64,000 nucleotides of DNA from Microbacterium marinilacus. GTDB lineage: Bacteria > Actinomycetota > Actinomycetes > Actinomycetales > Microbacteriaceae. The number at the start of each line of letters is the position of its first letter. Position 1 is the stretch's first letter. Positions 1-8,898 of the stretch are shown one piece after another. The stretch is taken from NCBI RefSeq assembly GCF_019753765.1, contig NZ_JAIJZW010000005.1:143585-207584 (forward strand). The letters are read 5' to 3'. The position numbers and the translations under genes were made by a program. The notes under the pieces were generated by a model. It had not been told where the DNA came from. It saw only the letters and a program-made list of their open reading frames with translations, and ran no database searches.

Positions 1-348
1 GCGCAGGCAGCACGCCGCCAGGTTCTCCCACGAGTCGGCCCCGCCGCGCGAGCGGGGCAGGATGTGGTCGATGGTCGAGGCCGCCTTGCAGCAGTAGACG
101 CACCGATAGGCGTCCCGTCTCAACACCCCGCGGCGCGTGACGGGGATGCGGCGGGCGGTCGGCACGCGCACATAGCGGGTCAGCACGATCACCGCCGGTC
201 GGTCGTACGACGATCTGGTGCCCCAGATCGGCTCGTCCTCGTCGTGCTCGATCACGGTCGCCTTGTCGTTCATGACGAGCACCAGCGCCCGTTTGAACGA
301 CACCACGGCGAGCGGCTCGTATCCCGCGTTCAACACCAGTGTGCGCAT
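1..348 (-). CDS. HNH endonuclease, C-terminus cut by window edge
   Basis: The 116 visible residues begin MRTLVLNAGYEPL, which is typical of the small actinobacterial HNH proteins. Residues C83 and C86 form a CxxC zinc knuckle, followed by D94-H95 and N109 of the HNH fold (IDHILPRSRGG, then ENL), so it should be a metal-dependent nuclease. The true substrate is unknown; most such chromosomal genes are uncharacterised. The frame runs off position 1, so the C-terminal end lies outside the window. The start is the ATG at 348; no other in-frame start fits the conserved N-terminus better. Confidence 0.85.
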   Translation of the reverse strand, partial: MRTLVLNAGYEPLAVVSFKRALVLVMNDKATVIEHDEDEPIWGTRSSYDRPAVIVLTRYVRVPTARRIPVTRRGVLRRDAYRCVYCCKAASTIDHILPRSRGGADSWENLAACCLR

Positions 349-437
349 CTCACGTCCTCTCGATGGGTCCCGGACGGCTTTCCGGGCTCTCGAACTTCGG
401 CCGCGTCGTGGGCGAGAAGGCGTGCAGAGACGAAAAA

Positions 438-463
438 AGGCGCTGTCTAGACAGACAGCGCCT
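438..463 (-). terminator. Rho-independent terminator overlapping the end of the 37-codon ORF
   Basis: An 11-bp perfect stem (438-448 with 453-463) and 4-base loop is followed on the minus strand by a run of six T. It overlaps the stop codon of the small ORF at 447-560 and lies upstream of the HNH gene. Confidence 0.75.
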
Positions 464-560
464 CTGCGACCGCGGTGAGACCGCGGCTCGAGTGCACACG
501 ATGCCGAAGGACGTAACGCCCGAGCGCATCCATGGTGCGGATGCGAGGTATTCGTTCCAT
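447..560 (-). CDS. Small 37-aa protein of unknown function
   Basis: The reading frame starts at the ATG at 560 and gives 37 residues (MERIPRIRTMDALGRY...AVAEALSV). The sequence AAGGGAG lies 6 bases before the ATG, a good ribosome binding site. The stop at 447-449 lies within the perfect terminator hairpin, so the ORF fills a compact unit of its own between the M23 peptidase and the HNH nuclease. The protein is basic in its first half, has no membrane segment and was not recognised. It could be a true small protein or a leader peptide; the ribosome binding site and terminator favour translation. Confidence 0.45.
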   Translation of the reverse strand: MERIPRIRTMDALGRYVLRHRVHSSRGLTAVAEALSV

Positions 561-652
561 CGGCTTCTCCCTTCGTCCCTCTCGGCGACGGGATCAGGCT
601 AGCCCACGGCTGGGACGCCGCGGCAGAACGGACGGTGAACTCCCGGGCGTGT

Positions 653-701
653 CGACGACGAGGGGCCCGGCGGAACGTGTCCGCCGGGCCCCTCGTCGTC
701 G
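653..701 (-). terminator. Strong hairpin terminator of the M23 peptidase gene
   Basis: A perfect 22-bp inverted repeat (653-674 with 680-701) with loop ACGTG begins 5 bases after the peptidase stop codon. There is no T run, so it is a strong intrinsic hairpin of the U-tract-poor kind common in high-GC actinobacteria. Confidence 0.75.
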
Positions 702-705
702 ATCG

Positions 706-1584
706 TCAGATGGGCAGGACGCCCATCGGGTCGACGAGCCCGCCGTTGATGCGCACCTCGATGTGGAGGTGGTTCGCCGTGGAGCGGCCGGTGCTGCCGA
801 CGTAGCCGATGATGTCGCCGGCGTTCACGGTCTGGCCGGGCGACACGGCGATGGAGCTCATGTGCGCGTTGCGCACCTCGACGGCCGAGCCGTCGACGGT
901 CGCGGTGAACGTCACGAGGTTGCCGTAGGCGCCGGACCAGCCGGCGGTGACGACCGTCCCGGAGGCGACCGCGTAGATCGGGGTGCCGGCGCCGATGACC
1001 ATGTCGGTGCCCTCGTGGCCGCTGCCGACGGAGCGCGTGATCGTGTAGCCGCCGGGCAGCGGGGCGCCGAAGCTGCCGCTCGCCACGGGCGGTGCTGCTG
1101 CGGCCGCGACGGACGCCGTGGCCGTCGCCGCAGCGGCGTTCGCCGCGGCCTCGGCCGCGGCAGCCGCCTGCTGCTTCGCGCGCTCGGCGGCAGCCTTCTC
1201 GGCCTTCGCCTGGGCGATCTCCTCGGGGGTCGTCGCGGCATACGCGGAGCCGTCGAGCGCGGGCGTCTCGACCTCGGACGCCACGACGAGCGACTGCGCG
1301 TCGGCGGTCGCGACGTCGTGCACCGAGAGGGCCTCGCCCTCGGACTGGATCGCGGCGTAGGCGGGGAACGCGACGCCGGCGATCAGTGCGCCGACGGCGG
1401 CGACCGTGCCCACGGCACGAATCGGCCGGATGCGCGGGCGGCCGACTCGGCGCGCCTCGCGCTCGGCGCGGCGGATCGTCTTGCGGACGGCTGCCGCGGA
1501 TCCTGCGGATGTCTCGCCCCGAGCGGGGACGAGGGTCGTCTTGTCGGTGTCGGGCACGACGGATGACGAATCGATCTCGGACAA
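706..1584 (-). CDS. M23-family cell-wall peptidase (LytM-type)
   Basis: This 292-aa exported murein hydrolase has a basic cytoplasmic start, a membrane or signal segment at about 57-78, an alanine-rich coiled linker at 118-165, and a C-terminal peptidase M23 domain at about 170-292. The zinc and catalytic residues of the family are visible: H190xxxD194 in GHEGTD, H241, and H272xH274 in HLHIEV. It should cut peptide cross-links in peptidoglycan outside the membrane. The start is TTG at 1584, preceded by GGAGGAA; no ATG or GTG fits better. It is monocistronic, with its own long structured leader and a strong terminator. Confidence 0.88.
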   Translation of the reverse strand: MSEIDSSSVVPDTDKTTLVPARGETSAGSAAAVRKTIRRAEREARRVGRPRIRPIRAVGTVAAVGALIAGVAFPAYAAIQSEGEALSVHDVATADAQSLVVASEVETPALDGSAYAATTPEEIAQAKAEKAAAERAKQQAAAAAEAAANAAAATATASVAAAAAPPVASGSFGAPLPGGYTITRSVGSGHEGTDMVIGAGTPIYAVASGTVVTAGWSGAYGNLVTFTATVDGSAVEVRNAHMSSIAVSPGQTVNAGDIIGYVGSTGRSTANHLHIEVRINGGLVDPMGVLPI

Positions 1585-1619
1585 ATCTGTTCCTCCATCG
1601 CCTCGCGGTTCGGGTCCGC

Positions 1620-1700
1620 CGGCTCGTCAGCACTGGTCTGTCGGGGCACGCAGTGTGCGATCCGTGGAAACGACGAGCCGGAGAGGCGATTTCCCACGGA
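1620..1700 (-). promoter_or_regulatory. Structured 5' leader of the M23 gene
   Basis: On the minus strand the leader folds a 10-bp stem with one bulged base (1690-1700 with 1661-1670). Its loop (1672-1680) is complementary over 9 bases to 1620-1628 downstream, which would make a pseudoknot or a competing stem just before the ribosome binding site. Leaders of cell-wall hydrolase genes in actinobacteria often carry the cyclic-di-AMP (ydaO) riboswitch. The conserved GCUAAC core of that class was not found here, so only a structured leader is claimed. Confidence 0.35.
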
Positions 1701-1746
1701 GCAACCCAGGAGGGGTCGCCCCGGGTATCCCCCGAGACTACGGGAA

Positions 1747-1763
1747 GGTAACGGAAATGTCAC
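1747..1763 (-). promoter_or_regulatory. Tandem GTNAC direct repeat, candidate MtrA box
   Basis: Read on the minus strand, the site is GTGACA-N5-GTTACC, two direct half-sites 11 bases apart, upstream of the M23 peptidase. Tandem GTNAC repeats are the reported target of the response regulator MtrA, which controls cell-wall hydrolases in actinobacteria. Assignment is by motif resemblance only. Confidence 0.4.
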
Positions 1764-1826
1764 GCCCGATCGGGAATCCCCGCTGCGGACGACCTGGCAG
1801 TCTCCGCGGGAGCGACACGGAGACTG

Positions 1827-2534
1827 TCAGGCGGCGACGCGGTCGTCGACGAGGAAGATGTGAGAGGCGAGCTCGACCGGCAGCTCGAGGCCGTCGTCCT
1901 GGCCGTCCATCTGCACCAGCACGTACCCCTCGCTGTAGCGGTAGCCGCCCTCGGCGCCGGGGACGACGCCTGCGTCGCGCAGCTGCTGCAGCAGATCGGG
2001 ATCGACCTGCGCCGGCTCGGCGAGGCGCCGCACCGTGCCGCGGATCGGGCCGCCCTCGTCGTCCAGGCGCCTCACGAGCCCCACCACGCCCTCCTCGAAC
2101 GTGTGCGCTGCGGCGCTGCCGAGCTGGTCGAGGCCGGGGATCGGGTTGCCGTACGGCGACTCGGTCGGGTGGCCGAGCAGCTCGATGAGACGACGCTCGA
2201 CCTGCTCGCTCATGACGTGCTCCCACCGGCACGCCTCCTCGTGGACGTACGCCCAGTCGAGGCCGATGACGTCGGACAGCAGTCGCTCGGCGAGGCGGTG
2301 CTTGCGCATCACGTCGACCGCCTTCTGCCGGCCGGCGACCGTGAGCTCGAGCCGCCGGTCGTCGCCGACGACCACGAGGCCGTCTCGCTCCATACGGCCG
2401 ACCGTCTGCGACACGGTCGGCCCGGAGTGCCCGAGGCGCTCGGAGATGCGCGCGCGCAGCGGCACGATGTTCTCCTCCTCCAGTTCGAGGATCGTGCGGA
2501 GATACATCTCGGTGGTGTCGATCAGGTCGGTCAT
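1827..2534 (-). CDS. DtxR/IdeR-type iron-dependent repressor
   Basis: This 235-aa protein aligns colinearly with DtxR/IdeR: winged helix at 1-65, dimerisation and metal sites at 66-140, and a C-terminal SH3-like FeoA domain. Both metal sites keep the DtxR numbering: M10, C102, E105 and H106 for the primary site, and H79, E83 and H98 for the ancillary site. In the family, Fe(II) binding drives dimerisation and repression of siderophore and iron-storage genes. A candidate iron box lies about 36 bases upstream of the start (2570-2584), consistent with autoregulation. It diverges from serC, so the box could touch both promoters. Confidence 0.93.
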   Translation of the reverse strand: MTDLIDTTEMYLRTILELEEENIVPLRARISERLGHSGPTVSQTVGRMERDGLVVVGDDRRLELTVAGRQKAVDVMRKHRLAERLLSDVIGLDWAYVHEEACRWEHVMSEQVERRLIELLGHPTESPYGNPIPGLDQLGSAAAHTFEEGVVGLVRRLDDEGGPIRGTVRRLAEPAQVDPDLLQQLRDAGVVPGAEGGYRYSEGYVLVQMDGQDDGLELPVELASHIFLVDDRVAA

Positions 2535-2556
2535 CCCAGCCTCCGTCGCGCGCTGA

Positions 2557-3759
<1,203 letters not shown>

Positions 3760-3784
3760 ACGCCGATCCGTCCGGAGACCCACG

Positions 3785-3816
3785 AGACGCCTCGCAGAGT
3801 CCTCTGCGGGGCGTCT
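3785..3816 (+). terminator. Terminator of serC
   Basis: A 15-bp stem with a single G-T pair (3785-3799 with 3802-3816) lies 25 bases after the serC stop. Confidence 0.75.
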
Positions 3817-4006
3817 TCACGTTCACACGGCATTCGGAACCGACGTCCGGACGAGGTCGCTATCGCGCCCGCGTGTGCCGCGGCCACCGAGCCTTGTCAA
3901 GTCGGGTCCTCCCCCTCCAGAGCGACACCGGATTCTCGGTATGGTCGGGGCTTTGATGCCTCTCTGGGCATCGCTCGAAACGATTGCGAACGACACGAAA
4001 CGAGTG

Positions 4007-5563
4007 ATGAGCGTGAACCCCAGCAGTACTCAGCCGCCCGGCCCCGCGACGACCCCGTCCACGCGGAAGCCGCGGCGGCAGCCCCGCAGACTGAAGGTCG
4101 ACGACGTGCTGGTGGTGAAGCGCTCGCGCATCCGCACCGCCATCTCCGGCACCGTGGTCGGCAACTTCATGGAGTGGTTCGACTTCGGCATCTACGGCTA
4201 TCTCGCCGTCACGATGACCGCGGTGTTCACCGAGGGCCTGCCCCGCGAGGCCGGGTTGCTGGTGACGCTGTTCGGGTTCGCGGTGTCCTTCCTCGTGCGA
4301 CCGCTCGGCGGCGCCGTCCTCGGCCCGATCGGCGATCGCATCGGGCGCCAGAAGGTGCTGTTCCTGACCATGGCCATCATGGCCGCGTCCACCGCGCTCA
4401 TCGGCGTGCTGCCGACCGCGGCGCAGATCGGGCTGTGGGCGATCATCCCCCTCTACCTGCTGAAGATGGTGCAGGGCTTCTCGACCGGCGGCGAGTACGC
4501 CGGGGCGACGACGTACGTGGCCGAGTTCTCGCCCGACCGGCGGCGCGGCTTCTGGTCGTCGTGGCTCGACTCCGGCTCGTACCTCGGCTTCGCGGCCGGC
4601 GCCTCCACCGTGGCACTGACGACGCTGGCCGTCGAGTCGATCTCTGGCCCCGGCGCGATGGTCGAGTACGGCTGGCGCATCCCCTTCCTCGTGGCGCTGC
4701 CGCTCGGCATCGTGGCCATCTGGTTCCGCCTGCGCATCCCCGAGACCCCCGCGTACGAGGTCGCCGAGAACGCCGGCGAGACCGAGATCGACGAGCAGGA
4801 CCCGCTCTCGCGCCACGGCATCGTCGGCATCTTCCGCCACTACTGGCGTCAGATGCTGATCGCGATGGCGATCGTCGCCGCGACCAACTCCGCCGGCTAT
4901 GCGCTGACGAGCTACATGCCCGCATACCTCGAGAACGAGGTCGGAGTGTCGAACCTCGTCGCGGCCATGGCGACCGTGCCCGTGCTGATCGTGCTGTCGG
5001 CGTGCCTGCCGCTGGTGGGGCGCCTGTCGGATCGGGTGGGACGCAAGCCCGTGTACCTGACCGCCTCGGTCGCGACGCTCGTGCTCATGGTGCCCGCGTT
5101 CGCCATCATGCAGCTCGGCGAGGCCTGGGCGATCCTGCTGGCTCTGACGATGACGATGCTGCCGGTCGCGCTCTGGGTGGGGCCCTCCGCGGCCGCGCTG
5201 CCCGCGCTGTTCCCGACGGCGTCTCGCTTCGGGGCCATGGCGATCGCGTACAACCTGTCGGTGTCGCTGTTCGGCGGCACGACGCCGCTGTTCAGCGAGG
5301 CGTTGATCCAGCTGACCGGCAACGCCTTCATGCCCGCGTTCTACATCATGTTCTTCGGCCTCGTCGCGGGCCTGGCGGTGCTGACCATGAAGGAGTCGGC
5401 GCGCCGGCCGCTGCTGGGGTCGGTGCCCGCCGTGGAGACGAAGGCCGAGGCCGCCGAGATCGTCGCCCGCCAGGACGAGGACCCGCTCATCGACACGAGC
5501 ACGATGCCGCTCGACGTGCTGCCCGACGCGGGCGCCGGGCAGCACGAGCCCGCAGGCGTCTAG
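4007..5563 (+). CDS. MFS transporter, metabolite:H+ symporter (ProP/KgtP) family
   Basis: This 518-aa, 12-helix integral membrane protein has the hallmark GNFMEWFDFGIYG after a basic N-terminal tail of about 45 residues. The loop motif GDRIGRQKVL between helices 2 and 3 and the repeat RLSDRVGRKPV in the second half are typical of the MHS subfamily, which imports osmolytes or dicarboxylates with protons. The substrate cannot be read from the sequence. The start at 4007 is chosen over the ATG at 3956 because the conserved part begins well downstream; both are possible. It is monocistronic and convergent with DUF3027. Confidence 0.85.
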   Translation: MSVNPSSTQPPGPATTPSTRKPRRQPRRLKVDDVLVVKRSRIRTAISGTVVGNFMEWFDFGIYGYLAVTMTAVFTEGLPREAGLLVTLFGFAVSFLVRPLGGAVLGPIGDRIGRQKVLFLTMAIMAASTALIGVLPTAAQIGLWAIIPLYLLKMVQGFSTGGEYAGATTYVAEFSPDRRRGFWSSWLDSGSYLGFAAGASTVALTTLAVESISGPGAMVEYGWRIPFLVALPLGIVAIWFRLRIPETPAYEVAENAGETEIDEQDPLSRHGIVGIFRHYWRQMLIAMAIVAATNSAGYALTSYMPAYLENEVGVSNLVAAMATVPVLIVLSACLPLVGRLSDRVGRKPVYLTASVATLVLMVPAFAIMQLGEAWAILLALTMTMLPVALWVGPSAAALPALFPTASRFGAMAIAYNLSVSLFGGTTPLFSEALIQLTGNAFMPAFYIMFFGLVAGLAVLTMKESARRPLLGSVPAVETKAEAAEIVARQDEDPLIDTSTMPLDVLPDAGAGQHEPAGV

Positions 5564-5579
5564 CGCCCCGAGCGGAACG

Positions 5580-5617
5580 AGAGCGGCGCCCTGGGCTCAG
5601 GCCCGGGGCGCCGCTCT
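5580..5617. terminator. Bidirectional hairpin between convergent genes
   Basis: A 17-bp stem with one G-T pair (5580-5596 with 5601-5617) and loop TCAG lies between the MHS transporter and the DUF3027 gene. Confidence 0.75.
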
Positions 5618-5697
5618 GTCGATCGTGTCGGCGGCCCGCCGTCCGACGACCAGACCGGACAGACGGAGGGTCTCCGCGCTCCGCGGGGACTCTCGTG

Positions 5698-6402
5698 TCA
5701 GTCGCGGTCGTCCGCGTCGTCCTCGAAGTCGCCTGCGTCCTCGTCCGACTCGTCGTCGAGGCCGTCCTCGTCGTCCGAGCCCTCGTCGTCGGCGTCCTCG
5801 AACCCGTCAGCATCGTCGGCGGCGCCCGTGTCGAGAGTGTCGATGTCGACGCCGTCGAGGTCGCCTCCGTGCAGGATGGGCGAGCCGTCGTCGTCGAAGT
5901 CCTCGGCGTCGTCGTCGAAGTCGTCGCGCTCGTCGAGGTCGTCCTCGTCGTCCGCGTGCTCACCGTCCGGCTCGCCGTCCTGCGACTCGGTCAGAGCGGC
6001 GGCCTCCGCCGCGGCGACGGCCTGCGCGGCCTGGTACTCCTTCAGGCGCACGGCCCACGGCACCCAGTCGGGCGCCAGCAGGGCATCGTGGCCAGGCAGC
6101 AGCTCGGCCTCCAGCACCGTGGGCTCAGCGCCCTCGACGACCGCGAGCGAGACCGTCCAGTACCAGCCGGGATAGCCGAGCAGGGTGTTCTCGAAGCGCA
6201 GCGAGACGACGCCGTCGGGCTCCACGGAGTGGCCCGCCGCCGGCCCCACCGTGCCGGCCGGCGTGATCTCGCCGAGCGCCGCGAGCGCCAGGTCGTGCGC
6301 CTCGAGGAGACGCCGATCGGGCTCGGGCAGCTCGAGGTCGGCGCGCTGCGCGTCCTCGGCCGCGGCGTCGACCGCCGCGCCCTCCTCCGGCGCGTCAGAC
6401 AT
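5698..6402 (-). CDS. DUF3027 family protein with acidic tail
   Basis: This 234-aa protein carries the DUF3027 signature: GYPGWYWTV at about 76-84, then LLPGHDALLAPDWVPW. From about residue 150 the protein becomes a long Asp/Glu-rich tail, which is probably disordered. The biochemical role of DUF3027 is unknown. It overlaps the upstream cold-shock gene by 8 bases, so the two should be translated together; this pairing is common in actinobacteria. The ATG at 6402 follows GAGCTCG with only a weak ribosome binding site, as expected for coupled translation. Confidence 0.85.
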   Translation of the reverse strand: MSDAPEEGAAVDAAAEDAQRADLELPEPDRRLLEAHDLALAALGEITPAGTVGPAAGHSVEPDGVVSLRFENTLLGYPGWYWTVSLAVVEGAEPTVLEAELLPGHDALLAPDWVPWAVRLKEYQAAQAVAAAEAAALTESQDGEPDGEHADDEDDLDERDDFDDDAEDFDDDGSPILHGGDLDGVDIDTLDTGAADDADGFEDADDEGSDDEDGLDDESDEDAGDFEDDADDRD

Positions 6403-6778
6403 CGAGCTCTTCCGCGACCTTGCGCAGCACGGCCGCGACCTTGCGGCCGTGACCGCTCGATGGGTAATGGCCGCGACGCAGGTCGCCCCCGACGCCGTCG
6501 AGCAGCTTCACCAGGTCCTCGATGATCACGGCCATGTCGTCGGCCGGCTTGCGCTTGGCCTTCGCGAGGCTCGGCGGAGCGTCCAGCACGCGCACCGACA
6601 GCGCCTGCGGCCCCTTGCGGCCGTCGGCCACGCCGAACTCGAGACGCGTGCCGGCCGTGGGCGCCGCGGCCCCGGCGGGCAGGGCGCTGGCGTGCAGGAA
6701 GACGTCCTGACCGTCGTCGGAGGAGATGAAGCCGAAGCCCTTGTCCTCGTCGTAGAACCTGACCTTGCCGGTGGGCAT
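6395..6778 (-). CDS. Cold-shock domain protein with C-terminal extension
   Basis: Residues 1-70 form an OB-fold cold-shock domain with RNP1-like KGFGFI and RNP2-like DVFLHASAL. A further 57 residues follow the domain, including a basic AKAKRKP stretch and a predicted helical end, making it 127 aa against about 67 for classical CspA. It should bind single-stranded nucleic acid. It is the first gene of a two-gene unit with DUF3027. The start is ATG at 6778, preceded by AGGTTGTGTC, a weak ribosome binding site. Confidence 0.88.
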   Translation of the reverse strand: MPTGKVRFYDEDKGFGFISSDDGQDVFLHASALPAGAAAPTAGTRLEFGVADGRKGPQALSVRVLDAPPSLAKAKRKPADDMAVIIEDLVKLLDGVGGDLRRGHYPSSGHGRKVAAVLRKVAEELDV

Positions 6779-6863
6779 GACACAACCTCTGCAGCATCGA
6801 GAGAAAACGAATGCGAGACCGTCGGATCCCGCTCTCCCAGCCTATCGCGCCCGCGCATCCGGC

Positions 6864-6869
6864 TACTCT
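6864..6869 (+). promoter_or_regulatory. -10 box, leaderless spacing (6877 gene)
   Basis: TACTCT ends 7 bases before the ATG at 6877. Confidence 0.45.
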
Positions 6870-6876
6870 GGTCACG

Positions 6877-7149
6877 ATGAGCACGAACTCCTCCGACGAT
6901 CCGCCGGTGCGGCGCATCGATCGCATCCTTGCGTTCATGTCGCTCGGCATCGCGCTGCTGTCGGTGGTGTGCTTCTTCGCGATCATGATCTCCACCGCGA
7001 CGGGCATGACCCACGCCGACTACTCGGACGGCGTCTGGCCGATCGTCGCGGCGATCCCGATGTTCGGGCTGCCGATCGCCTTCGTCCTGATCCTGGTGCT
7101 TCTCGTGATGAGCTTCGTGCGCCGCGGCAAGCCGGGCCGGCGCCCCTGA
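6877..7149 (+). CDS. Small two-helix membrane protein
   Basis: This 90-aa protein has a hydrophilic N-terminus (about 1-18) and two hydrophobic segments at about 19-42 and 55-82, ending in a basic RRGKPGRRP tail that should stay in the cytoplasm. No enzymatic motif is visible and the family was not recognised. It lies 27 bases upstream of the XPB partner gene in the same direction and may share a transcript with it. The start at 6877 is supported by the TACTCT box; an in-frame ATG at 6811 would place that box inside the gene. Confidence 0.65.
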   Translation: MSTNSSDDPPVRRIDRILAFMSLGIALLSVVCFFAIMISTATGMTHADYSDGVWPIVAAIPMFGLPIAFVLILVLLVMSFVRRGKPGRRP

Positions 7150-7176
7150 CCGCGGCGCCCTGACGAGCTGCTCGCC

Positions 7177-8871
7177 GTGAACACGACCGACTCCCGCGCC
7201 CTGGCGGAACGGCTGGCGACGGCGGACGACCGCGAGATCGCCGACCTGCTCCTGCGGCGGCGGGTGTCGGGCGGCTCGGGCTGGCACGACTTCTTCGACG
7301 CCGCCGAGGCGCTGCTCGCGCCCGAGGCCGTCGCCCGCGCCGTGTCCGAGCTGCCCCGCGACGCGCTCGCGGCGCTGGCCGAGGGCACCGGGCCCGAGCG
7401 GCTGGGGCTCACCGACCCGCACGGCACCCCCTACGCGCAGGTGCGCGCCGCGCTCGGCGGCGTCGCTCCGCTCCCCACGCCCGCGAGCACGCCGCCTCGC
7501 GCCGGCGAGGCCGCTGCGGCGCACGCGGCCGAGCGCGCCTTCACGACGACCTCGGCGCTCGCCGACCTGCTGCTGATGGCCCTGCGCACCCCGCTGTCGC
7601 GGGTAGGAACGGGGGCCGTCGGCGCGGCGGACCGGCGCCGCATGGCCCAGGAGGAGATCGTCCGCGACGCCGACGACGCCGACGACCTGGTCGCGCTCGC
7701 CGAGGCGGCAGAGCTGCTGACCGTGTCGGACCGCCACTGGCTCGTCTCGGCCGCGGGCGCGGAGTGGGTGCGCGAGTCCACCGGCGAGCGCTGGGCTCGC
7801 GTGGCCGCCGGACTGCGCTCCGCCCTGCCCGACGGGGTGCGCTCGCCCTCCGGCGGCTGGATCGACCCGGCGCTCTGGGACGACGCGTACCCTCTGGACG
7901 AGACCTGGCCGGAGCGGGCCTCCCGTTGGCGCCGCCTGCTGCGGCTCGCGGGCCTCGCCGCCGAGGGCGACGGCGCCGGACGGGACGCCGAGCCCGCGTG
8001 GGCGACGCCGGTGCGCGAGGGCGGATCCCCCGATCCCGGGCTGCTGGTGGCCCTGCTGCCCCGCGAGGTCGACAAGGTCTTCCTGCAGAACGACCTCACC
8101 GCGATCTCGCCCGGACCGCTCGCCCCGGCGCTCGACGTGCGCCTGCAGAGCATGGCCGCCCGGGAGTCGCACGCCCAGGCGTCCACCTACCGGTTCACCG
8201 AGGCGTCCATCGCCGGCGCCCTGTCGGCCGGCGAGACGGCCGACGACATCCTCGGCTTCCTGTCGGAGCTGTCGCTGACGGGCGTCCCGCAGCCGCTCGC
8301 GTACCTCGTGCAGCGCATCGCCGAGCGTCACGGCCTGGTGCGCGTCTCGGTCGAGCCCGACAACGGGCACACGGTCGTCTCGAGCCGTGACCACGCGCTG
8401 CTGCAGACGATCGCGGTCGACCAGGCGCTGCGTGCCCTCGGTCTCGTCCCCGACGGGCGCCTGCTGCGCACACGCGCGTCGCGCGACGCCGTGTACTGGG
8501 CGCTCGCCGACGCGAGGTATCCCGTCGTCGCCCTCGACGAGGAGGGCGGATCGGAGACGCTCGACCGCGGCCGCGTGGCACGCGAGCCCGCGCCCGAGGA
8601 CGCCCGGTCTCGCTACGCGGCGCTGATCGACCGGATGCGCGAGGCGCACGGCACGGATGCCGACGCCGCCTGGCTCGAGCGCGAGCTCGAGACGGCCGTG
8701 CGCACGAAGTCGCTGCTCGAGGTCACGGTCGCGCTGCCGGACGGATCGGCGCGGACGTTCACGCTCGAGGCGACCGGCCTGGGCGGCGGCCGCCTGCGCG
8801 GTCGCGACCGGGGCGCGGACGTCGAGCGCACCCTGCCCGTCAAGAGCATCACGGGCGTCCGACCCCTCTGA
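7177..8871 (+). CDS. Helicase-associated protein, partner of bacterial XPB
   Basis: This 564-aa protein belongs to the actinobacterial family annotated as helicase-associated (XPB/Ssl2 helicase-conserved C-terminal domain), always found next to bacterial XPB. It is alanine/leucine-rich and helical at the N-terminus. It has no Walker A motif, so it is not itself a helicase. The C-terminal part (about 370-560) ends in a WYL-like stretch ending SITGVRPL. It starts with GTG at 7177 and is followed by xpb after 27 bases. Its probable role is a structural or regulatory partner in DNA repair, inferred from adjacency. Confidence 0.8.
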   Translation: MNTTDSRALAERLATADDREIADLLLRRRVSGGSGWHDFFDAAEALLAPEAVARAVSELPRDALAALAEGTGPERLGLTDPHGTPYAQVRAALGGVAPLPTPASTPPRAGEAAAAHAAERAFTTTSALADLLLMALRTPLSRVGTGAVGAADRRRMAQEEIVRDADDADDLVALAEAAELLTVSDRHWLVSAAGAEWVRESTGERWARVAAGLRSALPDGVRSPSGGWIDPALWDDAYPLDETWPERASRWRRLLRLAGLAAEGDGAGRDAEPAWATPVREGGSPDPGLLVALLPREVDKVFLQNDLTAISPGPLAPALDVRLQSMAARESHAQASTYRFTEASIAGALSAGETADDILGFLSELSLTGVPQPLAYLVQRIAERHGLVRVSVEPDNGHTVVSSRDHALLQTIAVDQALRALGLVPDGRLLRTRASRDAVYWALADARYPVVALDEEGGSETLDRGRVAREPAPEDARSRYAALIDRMREAHGTDADAAWLERELETAVRTKSLLEVTVALPDGSARTFTLEATGLGGGRLRGRDRGADVERTLPVKSITGVRPL

Positions 8872-8884
8872 CGCCCGTCGACGG

Positions 8885-8890
8885 TAGACT
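8885..8890 (+). promoter_or_regulatory. -10 box of xpb, leaderless spacing
   Basis: TAGACT ends 8 bases before the ATG at 8899, in the short gap between the partner gene and xpb. Confidence 0.45.
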
Positions 8891-8898
8891 GGTCCGCT

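Noticed and set aside
1620..1735. Cyclic-di-AMP (ydaO) riboswitch as a firm call
   Set aside because: The leader has a hairpin and possible pseudoknot, but the conserved CCGACAGCUAAC-type core was not found; only a generic structured leader is reported.
3950..4006. LacI-type operator before the MHS transporter
   Set aside because: CGAAACGATTGCGAA looks weakly symmetric, but the arms do not match well enough and no LacI gene is near.
3956..4006. Upstream ATG start for the MHS transporter
   Set aside because: The 17 extra residues are not typical of the family; the start at 4007 is kept, although neither has a strong ribosome binding site.
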